Program-made: the position numbers and the translations under genes
Shown here: positions 5,581-6,031 of the stretch, one piece after another
How the letters are laid out: each line of letters starts with the position of its first letter
Position numbering within the stretch: position 1 is the first letter of the stretch
Assembly (NCBI GenBank): GCA_028274885.1
Contig: JAQCMX010000120.1
Location: 1 to 6,031, forward strand
Reading direction: 5' to 3'
Source of the DNA: Haloarculaceae archaeon
GTDB lineage: Archaea; Halobacteriota; Halobacteria; Halobacteriales; Haloarculaceae
DNA length: 6,031 nucleotides
Notes under the pieces: model-generated
Databases searched by the model: none
Told to the model about the DNA's origin: nothing
The model's input: only the letters and a program-made list of their open reading frames with translations

Positions 5581-5593
5581 CCCGACGCTTTCG

Positions 5594-5878
5594 TTAGTGT
5601 CCGTGACCGGTCACTTCCGCGTATGTTTGCCCGAACCGTTCCTCGAACAGCTCCATCGTCGTCTCCTCGGCTTCGGCCAGTTCCTCGCCAACTTCGCCCT
5701 CGCTGTGGTGGACGATCCCGTGAGCCTGCTGTGCGATCCCCAGCATCGCGAGATCACCAACGACCGTTGGCGTTGACTCCTCGCCTTCGGTCAGTAGTTC
5801 GACGATTCCGACCGGGACCTCCAACTGATCGCGTTCGTCATCCGATTCGAGTGTGACTGTCACTGTCTCCTTTGCCAT
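5594..5878 (-). CDS. Small acidic haloarchaeal protein of unknown function (94 aa)
   Basis: This is a strongly acidic cytoplasmic protein starting MAKETVTVTLESDDERDQLE. A short beta-rich N-terminus is followed by VPVGIVELLTEGEES, then a helical stretch (VVGDLAMLGIAQQAHGIVHHSEGE) and a Glu-rich helix ending in FEERFGQTYAEVTGHGH. The His pairs at HH and GHGH could bind metal, but nothing proves it. It resembles, from memory, a haloarchaea-only DUF family (perhaps DUF7545; unverified). The start at 5878 is chosen because a TATA-like CTTTAG lies about 26 nt upstream, giving a leaderless mRNA. The frame further upstream to 5974 adds a basic Arg-rich segment across the promoter. The gene converges on arfC with 13 nt between the stop codons. 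Confidence 0.85.
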   Translation of the reverse strand: MAKETVTVTLESDDERDQLEVPVGIVELLTEGEESTPTVVGDLAMLGIAQQAHGIVHHSEGEVGEELAEAEETTMELFEERFGQTYAEVTGHGH

Positions 5879-5900
5879 GCCTGTACCTTTGCGGGCTCGA

Positions 5901-5907
5901 CTAAAGC
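5901..5907 (-). promoter_or_regulatory. TATA-like box of the 94-aa protein gene
   Basis: On the minus strand GCTTTAG is centred about 26 nt upstream of the ATG at 5878, the leaderless spacing. Confidence 0.5.
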
Positions 5908-5980
5908 ATCTGTGGGTCCTGTCCCCGGAACCGGAACTGACACGAGCGTAGATCCCGGTCCTCGTTCCTGCCACTGGGGA

Positions 5981-5988
5981 AGTTATGT
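5981..5988 (+). promoter_or_regulatory. TATA-like box of the right-edge gene
   Basis: AGTTATGT is centred about 27 nt upstream of the ATG at 6012, which fits a leaderless start and supports that ATG as the beginning of a gene divergent from the 94-aa protein gene. Confidence 0.4.
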
Positions 5989-6011
5989 TCGTGCAGCCCT
6001 TAGATACAGGT

Positions 6012-6031
6012 ATGAGTGAACAACAATCTGA
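6012..6031 (+). CDS. Start of a gene cut by the window edge
   Basis: Only six codons are visible (MSEQQS). The MSE-type acidic opening and a TATA-like box 27 nt upstream make a genuine haloarchaeal gene start likely. Nothing can be said about its function. Confidence 0.5.

Noticed and set aside
5879..5974. Longer N-terminus for the 94-aa protein
   Set aside because: Arg-rich extension crossing a well-spaced TATA-like box; the acidic start at 5878 is typical of haloarchaea.
1..6031. CRISPR array, rRNA or tRNA genes
   Set aside because: No regularly spaced direct repeats, no rRNA-like sequence, and no stretch with tRNA arms and a T-loop consensus.

Overview
The window looks like chromosomal DNA from a haloarchaeon (class Halobacteria). 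The proteins are acidic, codon third positions are mostly G/C, and most genes start without a bacterial-type leader: a TATA-like box lies about 25-29 nt upstream of the ATG, as expected for leaderless archaeal transcripts. Two genes are archaeal markers: a KH-domain beta-CASP nuclease of the aCPSF1/FttA family and an archaeal riboflavin-pathway reductase.

Layout. At 1-84 an open frame enters from the left and ends in TAG. It carries a GC-rich hairpin and may be the 3' end of an IS200/IS605-type tnpB, with the omega-RNA scaffold. From 85 to 378 I see no convincing gene, but there are two strong dyad symmetries: a large imperfect palindrome (125-200) and a near-perfect 22-bp palindrome (249-270). 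Prolyl-tRNA synthetase (proS) runs leftward from 1839 to 379. A short convergent pair follows: a 52-codon ORF rightward (1989-2147) and a 158-aa haloarchaeal protein leftward (2632-2156), with 8 nt between their stops. Next come a strong TATA box, a 153-nt structured leader with a 49-codon in-frame upstream ORF, and then aCPSF1/FttA (2887-4806) and the reductase arfC (4918-5580), both rightward. A 94-aa acidic protein runs leftward (5878-5594), and the first codons of another gene (6012 on) lie at the right edge.

The genes are mostly housekeeping: tRNA charging, transcription termination and mRNA 3'-end formation, and riboflavin/F420 precursor synthesis. The small genes are of unknown function.

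Two things stand out. First, a pair of related 37-nt elements (1897-1933 and, inverted, 2656-2692) sits exactly upstream of the two convergent small genes. Each also lies between divergent promoters, next to proS and aCPSF1 respectively. They may be a shared operator/promoter for a co-regulated pair, or terminal inverted repeats of a roughly 0.8-kb cassette inserted between proS and aCPSF1. Second, the aCPSF1/FttA mRNA probably starts at about 2734. Its leader has tandem stem-loops and an upstream ORF with a Trp/Tyr-rich stretch, which ends 3 nt before the aCPSF1 ATG in the same frame. That layout would suit translational coupling or autoregulation of a global termination factor. Both interpretations are inferences from sequence layout alone.
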